DNA of 64,000 nt from JAEUJM01 sp044221555. Its GTDB lineage: Bacteria; Actinomycetota; Acidimicrobiia; Acidimicrobiales; DATDAH01. The DNA lies in NCBI GenBank assembly GCA_044221555.1, contig JBGAOY010000014.1, forward strand, positions 1 to 64,000. The letters are read 5' to 3'. Under the pieces are notes generated by a model. That model did no database searches. It worked only from the letters and a program-made list of their open reading frames with translations, and was not told the origin of the DNA. A program made the position numbers and the translations under genes. Every line of letters begins with the position of its first letter. Positions within the stretch are counted from its first letter, which is position 1. Positions 24,572 to 33,501 of the stretch are shown piece after piece.

Positions 24572-25030
24572 ATGCGCCGACGCATGATGAAGTCCAAGGT
24601 CCACCGGGCCACGGTCACCGACGCCAACCTGCACTACGTGGGGTCGATCACCCTCGACACCACCCTCATGCGGCTGGCCGACATCCGCGAGCACGAGCAG
24701 GTGCACGTGCTCGACATCGACAACGGGGCCCGGTTCGAGACCTACGCGATCCCCGGCGGGCCGGGCGACGTGTGCCTCAACGGCGCCGCGGCCCGTCTGG
24801 TGCAGCCGGGCGACCGGGTGATCGTCATCACCTACGCCGACTACGAGGACGCCGAGCTCGACGGCTACGAGCCGCTGGTGGTGCACGTCGACACCGCCAA
24901 CCGCCCCGTGTCGGCCGAGCAGGCCGCCGAGCTCGCCGGCGCCGCCGGCCCGGGTGCTCCCGGACCGGTCCGTTACGTGGACATCACGGCCGAGATGGCC
25001 GCCCTCGACACCGAGCTCGGCGCGCTGTAA
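24572..25030 (+). CDS. panD: aspartate 1-decarboxylase (pyruvoyl enzyme)
   Basis: 152 residues. Makes beta-alanine from aspartate. The self-cleavage site is YVGSITLD: cleavage between Gly and Ser creates the pyruvoyl cofactor. MMKSKVHRATVTDANLHY and GDVCLNGAAARLVQPGDRVIVITYA are family signatures. A C-terminal tail of about 30 residues (Ala/Gly/Pro-rich) makes it a little longer than typical. Confidence 0.95.
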   Translation: MRRRMMKSKVHRATVTDANLHYVGSITLDTTLMRLADIREHEQVHVLDIDNGARFETYAIPGGPGDVCLNGAAARLVQPGDRVIVITYADYEDAELDGYEPLVVHVDTANRPVSAEQAAELAGAAGPGAPGPVRYVDITAEMAALDTELGAL

Positions 25031-25033
25031 CAC

Positions 25034-26644
25034 GTGTCGGACGCCGGGCCCGAGGGGCTGGACCTGCTGGTCCTCGGGTCGGGTGTGGCCGGGCTCTCCG
25101 CGGCCGTGCGCGCCAGCCAGCAGCACGGCCGGCGCGTCGGCGTGCTCACCAAGGGCGTGCTGAGCCAGGCCACCACACGGTGGGCCCAGGGTGGCGTGGC
25201 GGCGGTGCTCGACACCGACCCCGACTCGACCGACCTCCACCTGGCCGACACGTTGGCCGCCGGCGCCGGCCTGTGCGACGCGGAGGCGGTGCGCGTGCTG
25301 GTGGACGACGGCCCGCGCCGGGTCGAGGAGCTGATGGCGCAGGGCGCGGCGTTCGACCGTGACGCGGCGGGCGGGCTCGAACTGGCCCGCGAGGGCGGCC
25401 ACAGCCTTCCCCGGATCCTGCACGCCGGCGGCGACGCCACCGGCTTCGAGATCGAGCGGGCCCTGGTGGCGGCGGTGCACCGCACGGCCGCGCTCGTGCT
25501 CGAACGGCACTTCGCCACCGACCTGCTGGTCGAGGGCGGCCGGTGCGTCGGGGTCACCGCGATCGACGCCGGCGGCGAGGTGGTGGAGGTGCGCGCCACC
25601 CACGTGCTGATGGCCACCGGGGGCGCCGGTCAGCTGTACGCGGTCACCACCAACCCGGCCGAGTCCACCGGCGACGGGGTGGCCATGGGCCTGCGGGCCG
25701 GGGTGGCCGTGGCCGACATCGAGTTCGTGCAGTTCCACCCGACGGCGCTGCACGACCCTCGGATGCCGCGACCGCTGCTGTCCGAGGCCCTCCGGGGTCA
25801 CGGCGCCCTGCTGCGCGACCGCGACGGCGAACGCTTCGTCGACGAGTTGCAGCCCCGCGATGTGGTGTCCCGGGCCATCACCGCGACGATGATCGAACAG
25901 GGCGTCGACCACGTGTGGTTGGACGCGACGGGCCTGGACGACTTCGCCCGACGGTTCCCGACGATGGCCGAGTCGCTGGTGTCGGTGCACCTCGATCCCG
26001 CCACCGACTGGCTGCCGGTGGCCCCCGCGGCCCACTACCTCTGCGGTGGGCTGGTCACCGACCTCGACGGCGCCACCAGCCTGCCGGGCCTCTGGGCCGC
26101 CGGCGAGACCACCTGCACGGGGGTGCACGGCGCCAACCGCCTGGCGTCGAACTCGTTGCTGGAGGGCCTGGTGTTCGCCCCACGGGCGGTCGAGGCCATC
26201 GACGGGGGTCAGGACGGCCCGCAGCCGACGGGGGCGATGCGCGCCGTGTTGGGGTCCGACGTGGCCCCGGGCCCGTCCGGCATCGAGGTCATCGGGGGCA
26301 GGGAAGTGGCCGAGCCCGCGCCCGACGCCACCGTGGCGGCGGCCACCGGCACCGCCGACGAGCAGCGGGACCACCTGCAACGGGCCATGACCCGCGGCGC
26401 GGGTGTGTTGCGCGATGCGGCGTCGCTGGCGGCCACCGGCCGGATCGTCGCCGCGATCGAGGCCGTCCCCGACCCGGTCGACGTGGCCGGGTGGGAGGTG
26501 GGCAACCTGGCCGCGGTGGCCCGGGCGGTGCTCACCTCGGCCACGGTCCGCGAGGAGAGCAGGGGTGCGCACACCCGCCTCGACTTCCCCGACCGCGACG
26601 ACGCCCTGCACTGCCGCCTCGTCCTCCGCGGCGTCTCCTCGTGA
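25034..26644 (+). CDS. nadB: L-aspartate oxidase
   Basis: 536 residues. FAD enzyme that turns aspartate into iminoaspartate in NAD synthesis. LLVLGSGVAGLSAAVRAS is the FAD site; TRWAQGGVAAVLD, FVQFHPTALHDPRMPRPLLSEALRGHGALLRD, HYLCGGLVTD and THGANRLASNSLLEGLVFA-type wording (CTGVHGANRLASNSLLEGL) match the family. GTG start 3 bp after panD. No quinolinate synthase (nadA) gene is present in the window, so it must lie elsewhere. Confidence 0.95.
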   Translation: MSDAGPEGLDLLVLGSGVAGLSAAVRASQQHGRRVGVLTKGVLSQATTRWAQGGVAAVLDTDPDSTDLHLADTLAAGAGLCDAEAVRVLVDDGPRRVEELMAQGAAFDRDAAGGLELAREGGHSLPRILHAGGDATGFEIERALVAAVHRTAALVLERHFATDLLVEGGRCVGVTAIDAGGEVVEVRATHVLMATGGAGQLYAVTTNPAESTGDGVAMGLRAGVAVADIEFVQFHPTALHDPRMPRPLLSEALRGHGALLRDRDGERFVDELQPRDVVSRAITATMIEQGVDHVWLDATGLDDFARRFPTMAESLVSVHLDPATDWLPVAPAAHYLCGGLVTDLDGATSLPGLWAAGETTCTGVHGANRLASNSLLEGLVFAPRAVEAIDGGQDGPQPTGAMRAVLGSDVAPGPSGIEVIGGREVAEPAPDATVAAATGTADEQRDHLQRAMTRGAGVLRDAASLAATGRIVAAIEAVPDPVDVAGWEVGNLAAVARAVLTSATVREESRGAHTRLDFPDRDDALHCRLVLRGVSS

Positions 26645-26795
26645 GCTCCACCGGCGGACCCGAGCACCCCGTGCACGTGCGGGAGTCAGGTGCTCGTGGC
26701 CACGACCGTGAGCGAGCCGCCCGAACGGCGCCCCGTGGCGGCTGTCGGAACCGCCTTGGCGGGGGATGCGGCGCACGGGCAAGGTGGTCGGCGTG

Positions 26796-27701
26796 AAGGG
26801 CGACCACCTGCACCCGCCCATCGGGGCGGTCCGCGCCGCGGTGGCCCGGGCCCTCGACGAGGACCTCACCCCCCTGGGCGATCTCACCTCGGGCCTGTTG
26901 CCGCCCTCGGCGCGCGCCACCGCCGAGCTCGTCGCCCGGCGGCCAGGCGTGCTCGCCGGGCGGCGGTGCGCCGACGAGGCGTTCCTCCAGGTCGACCCCG
27001 CGATCACGGTGGCCTGGGCGGTCGACGACGGCGATCAGGTCGGCGCGGGCCAGGTGTTGGCCACGGTGGACGGACCGCTGGCCTCCGTGCTCACCGCCGA
27101 GCGCACCGCCCTCAACTTCCTCGGCCACCTGTCGGGGGTCGCCACCGAGACCCGGCGCCACGTCGACGCCGCGGGCGGCGGGGCCCAGGTGTGGGACACC
27201 CGGAAGACCACGCCCGGCCTGCGCTCGCTGGAGAAGGCCGCCGTCCGCGCCGGCGGGGGCCGCAACCACCGGGGCAACCTGTCGGACTGGGTGATGCTGA
27301 AGGACAACCACCTGACCGTGCTGGGCATCACCGCGGCGGTGGCGCAGGCCCACGACCGCTGGCCCGCCCGCACGGTCCACGTCGAGTGCGCCACCCACGA
27401 CGAGGTGGTCGAGGCCCTCGCCGCCGGCGCCGACGCCCTGTTGCTCGACAACATGAGCCCCGAGCAGGTGCACGACGCCATGGTCGTCGTGGGCCGCCAT
27501 CGCGCCGGCGGGGGCCGTCCCTGCCTCGTCGAGGCCTCCGGAGGCATCACGCTGGAGACGATCGCAGCCTTCGCCGCCACCGGCGTCGATCTGGTGTCGG
27601 TGGGCGCGCTCACCAACTCGGCGCCGGTGCTCGACATCGGCCTCGACATCGCGGTCGACACCACGCCCTCGCCCGACGCACACGACACAGGAGCCCCCTG
27701 A
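26796..27701 (+). CDS. nadC: nicotinate-nucleotide diphosphorylase (quinolinate phosphoribosyltransferase)
   Basis: About 301 residues. Motifs: ALDEDLTPLGDLTSGLL, ERTALNFLGHLSGVAT, VWDTRKTTPGLRSLEKAAVRAGGGRNHRGNLSDWVMLKDNHL, and LLLDNMSPEQV. GTG 26796 follows CAAGGTGG; ATG 26766 would add ten residues. A 151-bp gap after nadB holds no convincing gene; it includes GAGCACC...GGTGCTC arms. The stop overlaps the coaX start (TGATG). Confidence 0.93.
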   Translation, partial: KGDHLHPPIGAVRAAVARALDEDLTPLGDLTSGLLPPSARATAELVARRPGVLAGRRCADEAFLQVDPAITVAWAVDDGDQVGAGQVLATVDGPLASVLTAERTALNFLGHLSGVATETRRHVDAAGGGAQVWDTRKTTPGLRSLEKAAVRAGGGRNHRGNLSDWVMLKDNHLTVLGITAAVAQAHDRWPARTVHVECATHDEVVEALAAGADALLLDNMSPEQVHDAMVVVGRHRAGGGRPCLVEASGGITLETIAAFAATGVDLVSVGALTNSAPVLDIGLDIAVDTTPSPDAHDTGAP

Positions 27702-28495
27702 TGCTGTTGGTGATCGATGTCGGCAACACCGACACCGTCTTCGGCCTGTACGACCCCGAGGTGACCGCGGTCGAGACCGCGGGCGACGGGCTCACCGGGC
27801 ACTGGCGGATCTCCACCCACGCCGAGCGCACCGCCGACGAGCAGGTGGTGATGCTCGAAGGGTTCCTCGGCCTCGCCGGCTACTCCTGGAGCCACGACGT
27901 GGACGGCGTGTCCATCTGCTCGGGTGTGCCCCGGGTGACGGTGAACCTGCGCAACATGTGCGACCGGTACCTCGACGGCGATCCCGTGGTGCTCGAGCCC
28001 GGCGTGAAGACCGGCATCTCGATCCTCTACAACGACCCCAAGGAGGTCGGTCCCGACCGCATCGCCAACGCGGCGGCGGCCTACGACCTGTTCGGCGGTC
28101 CCACGATCATGGTGGACTTCGGCACCGCCACCACCTGCGACGTGGTGTCCGCCGCCGGCGAGTACCTGGGTGGCGCCATCGCCCCGGGCATCGAGATCAG
28201 CCTCGACGCCCTGTTCGGCCGGGCCGCGGCGGTGCGCCAGGTGGCGCTCGACCGACCCACCCACGTGCTGGGCAAGAGCACCATGGAGTCCATCCAGTCC
28301 GGCACCGGCTTCGGCTACGCCGCCATGGTCGACGGCCTCTGCGCCCGCATCGAGTCCGAGCTGGGGGAGTGCACCGTGGTCGCCACCGGCGGGCTCGCCC
28401 ACCTCATCGCCCCCATCTCCGACCGGATCGAGCACGTCGAGCCGTGGCTCACCCTGCACGGCCTGCGCCTGATCCACGAGAAGAACGCGTCGTGA
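27701..28495 (+). CDS. coaX: type III pantothenate kinase
   Basis: 264 residues. Phosphorylates pantothenate, first step to CoA. MLLVIDVGNTDTVFGLYD is the phosphate-1 motif, VGPDRIANAAAAYDLFGGP the P-loop-like segment, and VDFGTATTCDVVSAAGEYLGGAIAPGIEIS the phosphate-2 region. Together with panC and panD it makes 4'-phosphopantothenate. An insertion-like repeat lies immediately after the stop. Confidence 0.96.
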   Translation: MLLVIDVGNTDTVFGLYDPEVTAVETAGDGLTGHWRISTHAERTADEQVVMLEGFLGLAGYSWSHDVDGVSICSGVPRVTVNLRNMCDRYLDGDPVVLEPGVKTGISILYNDPKEVGPDRIANAAAAYDLFGGPTIMVDFGTATTCDVVSAAGEYLGGAIAPGIEISLDALFGRAAAVRQVALDRPTHVLGKSTMESIQSGTGFGYAAMVDGLCARIESELGECTVVATGGLAHLIAPISDRIEHVEPWLTLHGLRLIHEKNAS

Positions 28496-28576
28496 ATCGC
28501 TCTTCGGCTGTCGCCCTGTCTCATGGCTCTTCGGCTGGCGCCTCATCGCTATCGTCATGGCTCGCTCGTCCCTCGT
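28496..28576. repeat. repeat element between coaX and lysS
   Basis: The 80 bp after coaX contain two partial copies of a sequence starting CTCTTCGGCTG (about 28500 and 28532). The second continues CGCCTCATCGCTATCGTCAT then GGCTCGCTCGTCCC. This matches the reverse complement of the 56-bp unit at 61337-61500 apart from a few substitutions. Confidence 0.75.
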
Positions 28577-28628
28577 TCGCCGTGCCGGCGAAGCCGGTCG
28601 GCCGCCGGCCACGAATCGGGACAGGTCG

Positions 28629-30038
28629 ATGACTGACATCCCCTACCGGTACTCGCCTGATGCGAGCGCGGCCGAGCTGCAACAGGAGTACTCGGGGCTC
28701 GAGGCGGGCACCGAGACCGGGCGGACCGTCACCGTCGCGGGGCGGCTGATGCTGCGCCGCGTGCAGGGCAAGCTGGCCTTCGGCACCCTCCAGGACGGCA
28801 CCGGTCGCATCCAGCTGTTCGCCCCCGCCGCCTCCACCCCCGACTTCGACGGCTTCGCCGACCTGTCCCTCGGCGACTGGATCGGCGTCACCGGCGAGGT
28901 GATGACCACGCGCCGGGGCGAGCTGTCGGTCCGAGTCGACCAGTGGGTCACACTGGCGCGGGCCCAGCGGCCGTTCCCCGACAAGTGGCACGGCCTCAGC
29001 GACCCCGACACCCGCTACCGCCAGCGCTACGTCGACTTCTGGGTCACCGACGAGGCCCGGGACGCGATCGTGTTGCGCAGCCGGATCATGTCGCTCACCC
29101 GCCGCTGGCTCGAGGAGCGCGAGTTCATCGAGATCGAGACGCCGGTGTTCCACCCCATCTCGGGGGGTGCGACGGCCCGGCCGTTCACCACCCACCACAA
29201 CGCCCTCGACGTCGACCTGTTCCTGCGCATCGCCCCCGAGCTGTACCTCAAGCGCCTGGTCGTGGGCGGGTTCACGAGGGTGTTCGAGATCGCCCGCGTG
29301 TTCCGCAACGAGGGCCTGTCGCCTCGCCACCAGCCCGAGTTCACGATGCTCGAGCTCTACCAGGCCTACGCCGACTACTCGGACATGATGGCGATCACCG
29401 AGGAGCTGGTGGCCCACCTGGCCACCGAGCTCTGCGGCGGCACCCGACTGTCCTACGGGGGGCGCGAGCTCGACCTCGGTGTGCCCTGGCGCCGGGCCTC
29501 CATGGTCGACCTCGTGGAGGAGATCGCGGGCGTGCGCATCGACGTGCGCATGCCCCTCGACGAGTTGACGGCCATCGCCCGCGAGCACGGGGTGCCGGTC
29601 GAGGACGACTGGGGCCCCGGCAAGCTGGTCCTGGAGATCTACGAGAAGACCACCGAGCACCAGCTCTGGGGGCCGGTGTTCGTCACCGACTACCCCCTCG
29701 AGGTGTCACCGCTGTCGCGCGACCACCGCGAGCTGCCCGGCATGGTCGAGCGCTTCGAGGCCATCGTCGCCGGGCGCGAGCTGTGCAACGCGTTCAGCGA
29801 GCTGGTCGACCCCGCCGAGCAGCGCGCCCGCTTCGAGGATCAGGCGGCCAAGGCCGCCGCGGGCGACCCGGAGGCCGCCGCCGTCATCGACGAGGACTAC
29901 GTACGGGCCCTCGAGTACGGCCTCCCTCCGACCGGTGGGCTTGGCATCGGCATGGACCGTCTGGTCATGTTGTTGGGCGACATCGCCACGATCCGCGATG
30001 TCGTGGCGTTCCCCACACTGCGACCCGAGGTCTTCTGA
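28629..30038 (+). CDS. lysS: lysyl-tRNA synthetase, class II
   Basis: 469 residues. The anticodon-binding OB fold spans about residues 30-140 (GRTVTVAGRLMLRRVQGKLAFGTLQDGTGRIQLF). Class II motif 1 lies around RSRIMSLTRRWLEEREFIEIETPVF, motif 2 around FEIARVFRNEGLSPRHQPEFTMLELY, and motif 3 is GLGIGMDRLVMLL. I start at ATG 28629 (MTDIPYRYS); the frame extends 24 codons upstream to 28557, but those codons come from the repeat element. Confidence 0.95.
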   Translation: MTDIPYRYSPDASAAELQQEYSGLEAGTETGRTVTVAGRLMLRRVQGKLAFGTLQDGTGRIQLFAPAASTPDFDGFADLSLGDWIGVTGEVMTTRRGELSVRVDQWVTLARAQRPFPDKWHGLSDPDTRYRQRYVDFWVTDEARDAIVLRSRIMSLTRRWLEEREFIEIETPVFHPISGGATARPFTTHHNALDVDLFLRIAPELYLKRLVVGGFTRVFEIARVFRNEGLSPRHQPEFTMLELYQAYADYSDMMAITEELVAHLATELCGGTRLSYGGRELDLGVPWRRASMVDLVEEIAGVRIDVRMPLDELTAIAREHGVPVEDDWGPGKLVLEIYEKTTEHQLWGPVFVTDYPLEVSPLSRDHRELPGMVERFEAIVAGRELCNAFSELVDPAEQRARFEDQAAKAAAGDPEAAAVIDEDYVRALEYGLPPTGGLGIGMDRLVMLLGDIATIRDVVAFPTLRPEVF

Positions 30039-30071
30039 CCCACGGGTCGCCGGAGAGAGGTGTTCTGAACC

Positions 30072-31043
30072 ATGCGGGTACTGGTGACCGGGCTCGGCGG
30101 GGAGCTCGGCACGCGGGTGGCACTGCTCCTGGAGGAACGGTCGGAGGTCGCGGCCATCACGGGCATCGACATCGAGCCGCCCCGCCGCTACCTCGAGCGC
30201 ACCCACTTCCACCGGGTCGATCCGCGGAACCGGGCCCGCAACGTGGCCATCGTGCGCGAGTTCGAGCCCACCGCCGTGGTGCACGTCGGCACCTACGAGC
30301 CCAACGCCCGCTGCTCGCCCAAGGCCGCGATGGAGCGCACCGAGGCGGGCACGATCGCGGTGCTCGGCGCCGCCGCCGAGTGCCCGAGCCTGGATCGCAT
30401 CGTCCTCCGGTCGGGGATCGAGGTCTACGGTCGGGCCCGCGGTGCGGCCACCCGCCCCGACGAGTCGGTGCCGCCCGACCCCACCACGCCCTTCGGCCGG
30501 TCGCTGCTGCACGCCGAGCGGGTCGCGGGCGTGGCCGGCGACGCCGCCGGGGTGCCGGTCACGTCGCTGCGCCTGGCGCCGGTGATGGGCCCGCACTTCC
30601 CCAGCCCCCTCGGCCGCTACCTGCGGCTGCCGGTGGTGCCGGTGAGTGCCACCTCCGACCTGCCGTTCTCGCTGCTGCACCAGGAGGACGCGGCCGAGGC
30701 CATCGTGGCCGCGGTCTTCGCCGGCCACGACGGCCCGGTCAACGTGGTGGGCGACGGTGCGGTGACCGCCAGCCAGGCCGCCCGCCTCGGCGGCCGGGTG
30801 CCCGTGCCCATCGCGGGGCCGGCCTGGGCCCTGGCACGGGTCGTCGCCGAGGTGGCGGGATCGCCACTGCCCGAGCACCTGCGCGAGCTGCTGGTGCGGG
30901 GGCGCACCGCCGACGGGTCGCGCTGCGCCGAGTGGCTCGGCGTGGCACCGCGATGGGGCACCGCCGACGTGGTGAAGGACCTGTTCCACTGGGCCGGGGT
31001 CACCTACGTCACCTTCGGCGACGCCGCGTCGGCGGTGGCCTGA
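30072..31043 (+). CDS. NAD-dependent epimerase/dehydratase-like protein with altered active site
   Basis: 323 residues. The dinucleotide motif VLVTGLGGELGTRVALLL opens an extended-SDR fold. In the expected catalytic block, EVYGRARG...DPTTPFGRSLLHAER replaces the usual Y-x3-K by F-x3-L, so classical SDR catalysis is unlikely. The ribosome-binding site is GGAGAGAGG. The next gene overlaps by one base (TGATG). I recall a similar epimerase-like/acyltransferase-like pair in mycobacteria (Rv0501-Rv0502), which suggests a shared envelope-related role, but this is from memory. Confidence 0.8.
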   Translation: MRVLVTGLGGELGTRVALLLEERSEVAAITGIDIEPPRRYLERTHFHRVDPRNRARNVAIVREFEPTAVVHVGTYEPNARCSPKAAMERTEAGTIAVLGAAAECPSLDRIVLRSGIEVYGRARGAATRPDESVPPDPTTPFGRSLLHAERVAGVAGDAAGVPVTSLRLAPVMGPHFPSPLGRYLRLPVVPVSATSDLPFSLLHQEDAAEAIVAAVFAGHDGPVNVVGDGAVTASQAARLGGRVPVPIAGPAWALARVVAEVAGSPLPEHLRELLVRGRTADGSRCAEWLGVAPRWGTADVVKDLFHWAGVTYVTFGDAASAVA

Positions 31044-31699
31044 TGGTGGACCTGCCCGCCCTGCCCTCGTTGCCGGCACGTCCCGCGTTGGCGGTCCTGC
31101 CCGCCGCGCTCCAGCGGCGCGTGAGCGGCACGTTCACCGTCGACCCGTGGGGCCTCGACGCCGACCTGGTCGATCTGTTGGCCCCCGCGGCCCGCGTGCG
31201 CTGGGACATCGACGTCGACGGCCACCTCGACCTCCCCCCAGGCCCGATCGCCGTCGTGATGAACCGTCGCCTCGGGCTGTCCGAGCCGTGGGTCGTCACC
31301 GAGGGGATCCGCCGGGCGACCGGCCGCCACCTGCGCGTCGTGGGCCTGCCCGATGTCGTGCCCCTGGGCCCCGCCCTGCGCCGCCTGGGCGCGGTGCTCG
31401 ACCGTCCCGACGAGATCGCCGGCCTCCTGCGGGCGGGCGAGGCCGTCGCCCTCGGCCTGGGGCGCGAGGTGCGCTGGGGCCAGCACGCCGGCGGCCTGCA
31501 CCCCGAGGTGCTGGCGCCAGTGGTCGCGGCCGGCGCGCCGGTCGTCCCCGTGGCCGTGCGGGGGCGCGAGGTCGGCCGCCACTGGCGCATCACCATCGGT
31601 GAACCGGTCGCCGCGGCGGTCCACCCCGGCCCGCTGGCGGTGGCCGACCTCGCCGAGCACACCCGCCTCGCCGTCCAGGCCCTCCTCGACCAGCGCTGA
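31043..31699 (+). CDS. acyltransferase-like (PlsC-fold) protein with degenerate motifs
   Basis: 218 residues. The order of segments resembles lysophospholipid acyltransferases: IAVVMNRRLGLSEPWVVTEGI in place of the NHxSxxD block, RVVGLPDVVPLGPALRRLGAVLDRPDE for the substrate block, and APVVPVAVRG near the end. The catalytic His and Asp of HX4D appear as Arg and Glu, and no EGTRS-like motif is visible. There is no clear membrane helix. Possibly a non-catalytic partner of the preceding SDR-like protein. Confidence 0.55.
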   Translation: MVDLPALPSLPARPALAVLPAALQRRVSGTFTVDPWGLDADLVDLLAPAARVRWDIDVDGHLDLPPGPIAVVMNRRLGLSEPWVVTEGIRRATGRHLRVVGLPDVVPLGPALRRLGAVLDRPDEIAGLLRAGEAVALGLGREVRWGQHAGGLHPEVLAPVVAAGAPVVPVAVRGREVGRHWRITIGEPVAAAVHPGPLAVADLAEHTRLAVQALLDQR

Positions 31700-31792
31700 T
31701 CCCGGTCGGGCGCGCGTCGATCGGCACGAGGGGCCGCGAGCGCGCCCGCGCACCGTCGAGGCCGCCACGCCGACGCGCAGGTCGGCAAGGGC

Positions 31793-31798
31793 TACGTT
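31793..31798 (+). promoter_or_regulatory. -10 box of the HdeD-like gene
   Basis: TACGTT predicts +1 near 31805, giving a 36-nt leader that carries the strong ribosome-binding site GGGGGAAGGGGATCC before ATG 31841. Confidence 0.45.
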
Positions 31799-31840
31799 GG
31801 ACAGGACCGAACCGGTCGGTCACAGGGGGAAGGGGATCCG

Positions 31841-32371
31841 ATGGATGCCGTGGGTGACGACGAACTGCAGGCGGGGGCGAAGTTCTGGTGGGTGATGCTG
31901 GTGATCGGCCTGTTCTCGGTCGCTCTGGGCATCATCATGATCACGAGGCCGTTCAAGAGCGTGGCCGCCCTGGCGTGGCTGGCGGGCCTGTTCCTGCTGA
32001 TCGGGGGCATCAGTGGCTTCTTCGGGGCCAAGCGCCGCGAGGTGGGCATCGGCTGGGCCTTGGTGTCGGTGGTCTCGGGCCTGGTCCTGCTGTTCTGGCC
32101 GGACGTCACGGTCCAGGTCGTGGCCGTGGTGGCCGGCATCGGCTATCTGCTGCGGGGGGTCATCCGTGCCGTGGTGGCCCTGCTCGACCGCGGCGAGGGG
32201 ATGTGGCCGCTGCTCGTCGTGGGTGTCATCGGCGCCCTGGTGGGCATCGCCATCATCGCCTGGCCCGACGCCACCGTGGCGGTGGTGGGGCTGGTGCTCG
32301 GCATCGGCGCCCTGATCGCCGGCATCGGTGAGATCCTGACCTCGTTCGAGCTCAAGAAGCTCGCGGCATGA
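31841..32371 (+). CDS. HdeD/DUF308 family membrane protein
   Basis: 176 residues with six transmembrane helices in three hairpin-like repeats (WWVMLVIGLFSVALGIIMITRP, LAWLAGLFLLIGGISGFFGA, ALVSVVSGLVLLFWPD, and so on). The WP(D)xTV phrase at the turn of each pair is typical of the HdeD family, linked in enterobacteria to acid stress. The role here is unknown. A LapA-like gene follows after 16 bp. Confidence 0.8.
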   Translation: MDAVGDDELQAGAKFWWVMLVIGLFSVALGIIMITRPFKSVAALAWLAGLFLLIGGISGFFGAKRREVGIGWALVSVVSGLVLLFWPDVTVQVVAVVAGIGYLLRGVIRAVVALLDRGEGMWPLLVVGVIGALVGIAIIAWPDATVAVVGLVLGIGALIAGIGEILTSFELKKLAA

Positions 32372-32387
32372 CCGTGGAGAGCGACCC

Positions 32388-32639
32388 ATGGGCATGAGCC
32401 ACCAGGACGACGTCGGCGAGGCTCCCAAGGGGCGCGGCGTCCAGGTGTCGGGTCAGACCATCGGCGTCATCGTCATCGTCATCGTGCTGGTGGCCTTCGT
32501 GCTGGCCAACCGCGACGAGGTCAAGATCGACTTCCTGGTCTTCCACATCAACGTGGCGCTGATCTGGGTGTTGCTGGGCACCGCCCTGTTCGGGGCGGCC
32601 GCCGGTTTCCTGCTGGGGCGGCGCAGCCGCAAGGATTGA
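32388..32639 (+). CDS. LapA/DUF1049-domain small membrane protein
   Basis: 83 residues. Two hydrophobic helices (TIGVIVIVIVLVAFVLAN and ALIWVLLGTALFGAAAGFLLG) separated by NRDEVKIDFLVFHINV, then a basic end GRRSRKD. This layout and the xNxxxVxxxFL phrase are characteristic of the LapA_dom family; E. coli LapAB helps lipopolysaccharide control, which cannot apply to a Gram-positive unchanged. Confidence 0.8.
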   Translation: MGMSHQDDVGEAPKGRGVQVSGQTIGVIVIVIVLVAFVLANRDEVKIDFLVFHINVALIWVLLGTALFGAAAGFLLGRRSRKD

Positions 32640-32643
32640 GTGC

Positions 32644-33501
32644 ATGGCCTTCGCCTGGGGTGAGGACGGCACCCGCATCCACTACGACGACTTCGGCAAC
32701 CCCGACGGTGAGCCCCTGCTGCTCATCCAGGGGCTGGGTGCCGACCGGCGCGGCTGGATCCTGCAGCGTCGGTCGCTGGGCGCCACCTACCGCTGCCTCG
32801 CCCTCGACAACCGGGGGGTCGGCCGGTCCGACAAGCCCCCGGGGCCCTACGACCTGTCGATGATGGCCCGCGATGCCATCGCGGTGCTGGACGATGCGGG
32901 TGTCGAGCGTGCCCATGTGGTGGGTGCCTCCATGGGTGGGGTGATCAGCCAGATCATCGGGGTGCTGCACGCCGACCGCGTGCGGTCGCTGGTGCTGGCC
33001 TGCACGGCCTGTCGCCAACTGCCGTGGCGGCGAGAGCTGCTGGCCGAGTGGGCCGACCTGGCCGAGGCCGAGGGCATGGGCGCGTTCGTCGGGCGCAACG
33101 CCCGCTGGCTGTTCGGCGCCCGCTCGTTCCGGCGCCTGCAGCCGCTGATCGGCCCCGTCGGCGGCCTGGCCCTCAACGCCTCACCCGACGCCTTCCTCGC
33201 CCAGGTGCAGGCGATCCTCGACGCCGACGAGACGTTGCGGGACCAGTTGGTGCACGTGCGCGCACCCACGCTGGTGCTGGTGGGAAGCCAGGACATCCTC
33301 ACGCCGCGCGGCGACTCCGAGGAGCTGGCTCGCCTGATCCCGGGCGCCCGCATGGCGGTGGTGCGGGGTGCCGCGCACGGCTTCATGTTCGAGCACGCCA
33401 GCACCTTCAACCGGTTGGTGCTCGAGTTCCTGGCCGGCCTCGACGACCGCGCGAGCGTGACGACACCCGCGCCGCCGCTCGGCACGGCGCATGTCGCCTG
33501 A
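32644..33501 (+). CDS. alpha/beta hydrolase
   Basis: 285 residues. Fold landmarks: LLLIQGLGADRRGW (oxyanion), LALDNRGVGRSDKP, HVVGASMGGVISQ (nucleophile Ser in GASMGG), LVLVGSQDILTP (acid) and RGAAHGFMFEH (His). The triad is complete. Similar to haloperoxidase/esterase-like enzymes; substrate unknown. The 3' end overlaps the SulP start by 11 nt. Confidence 0.88.
   Translation: MAFAWGEDGTRIHYDDFGNPDGEPLLLIQGLGADRRGWILQRRSLGATYRCLALDNRGVGRSDKPPGPYDLSMMARDAIAVLDDAGVERAHVVGASMGGVISQIIGVLHADRVRSLVLACTACRQLPWRRELLAEWADLAEAEGMGAFVGRNARWLFGARSFRRLQPLIGPVGGLALNASPDAFLAQVQAILDADETLRDQLVHVRAPTLVLVGSQDILTPRGDSEELARLIPGARMAVVRGAAHGFMFEHASTFNRLVLEFLAGLDDRASVTTPAPPLGTAHVA

Noticed and set aside
26641..26796. 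Possible 51-codon gene overlapping the nadB stop
   Set aside because: Arg/Gly-rich translation with no structure, overlapping the better nadC start; it is simply an open frame in the gap.
24455..27007. An 850-codon minus-strand open frame opposite panD-nadB-nadC
   Set aside because: It lies across three clear plus-strand genes and has the composition of an antisense shadow.
28557..28628. N-terminal 24-residue extension of LysS from ATG 28557
   Set aside because: The first part is encoded by the dispersed repeat, and the sequence is unlike LysRS N-termini; ATG 28629 gives a normal start.
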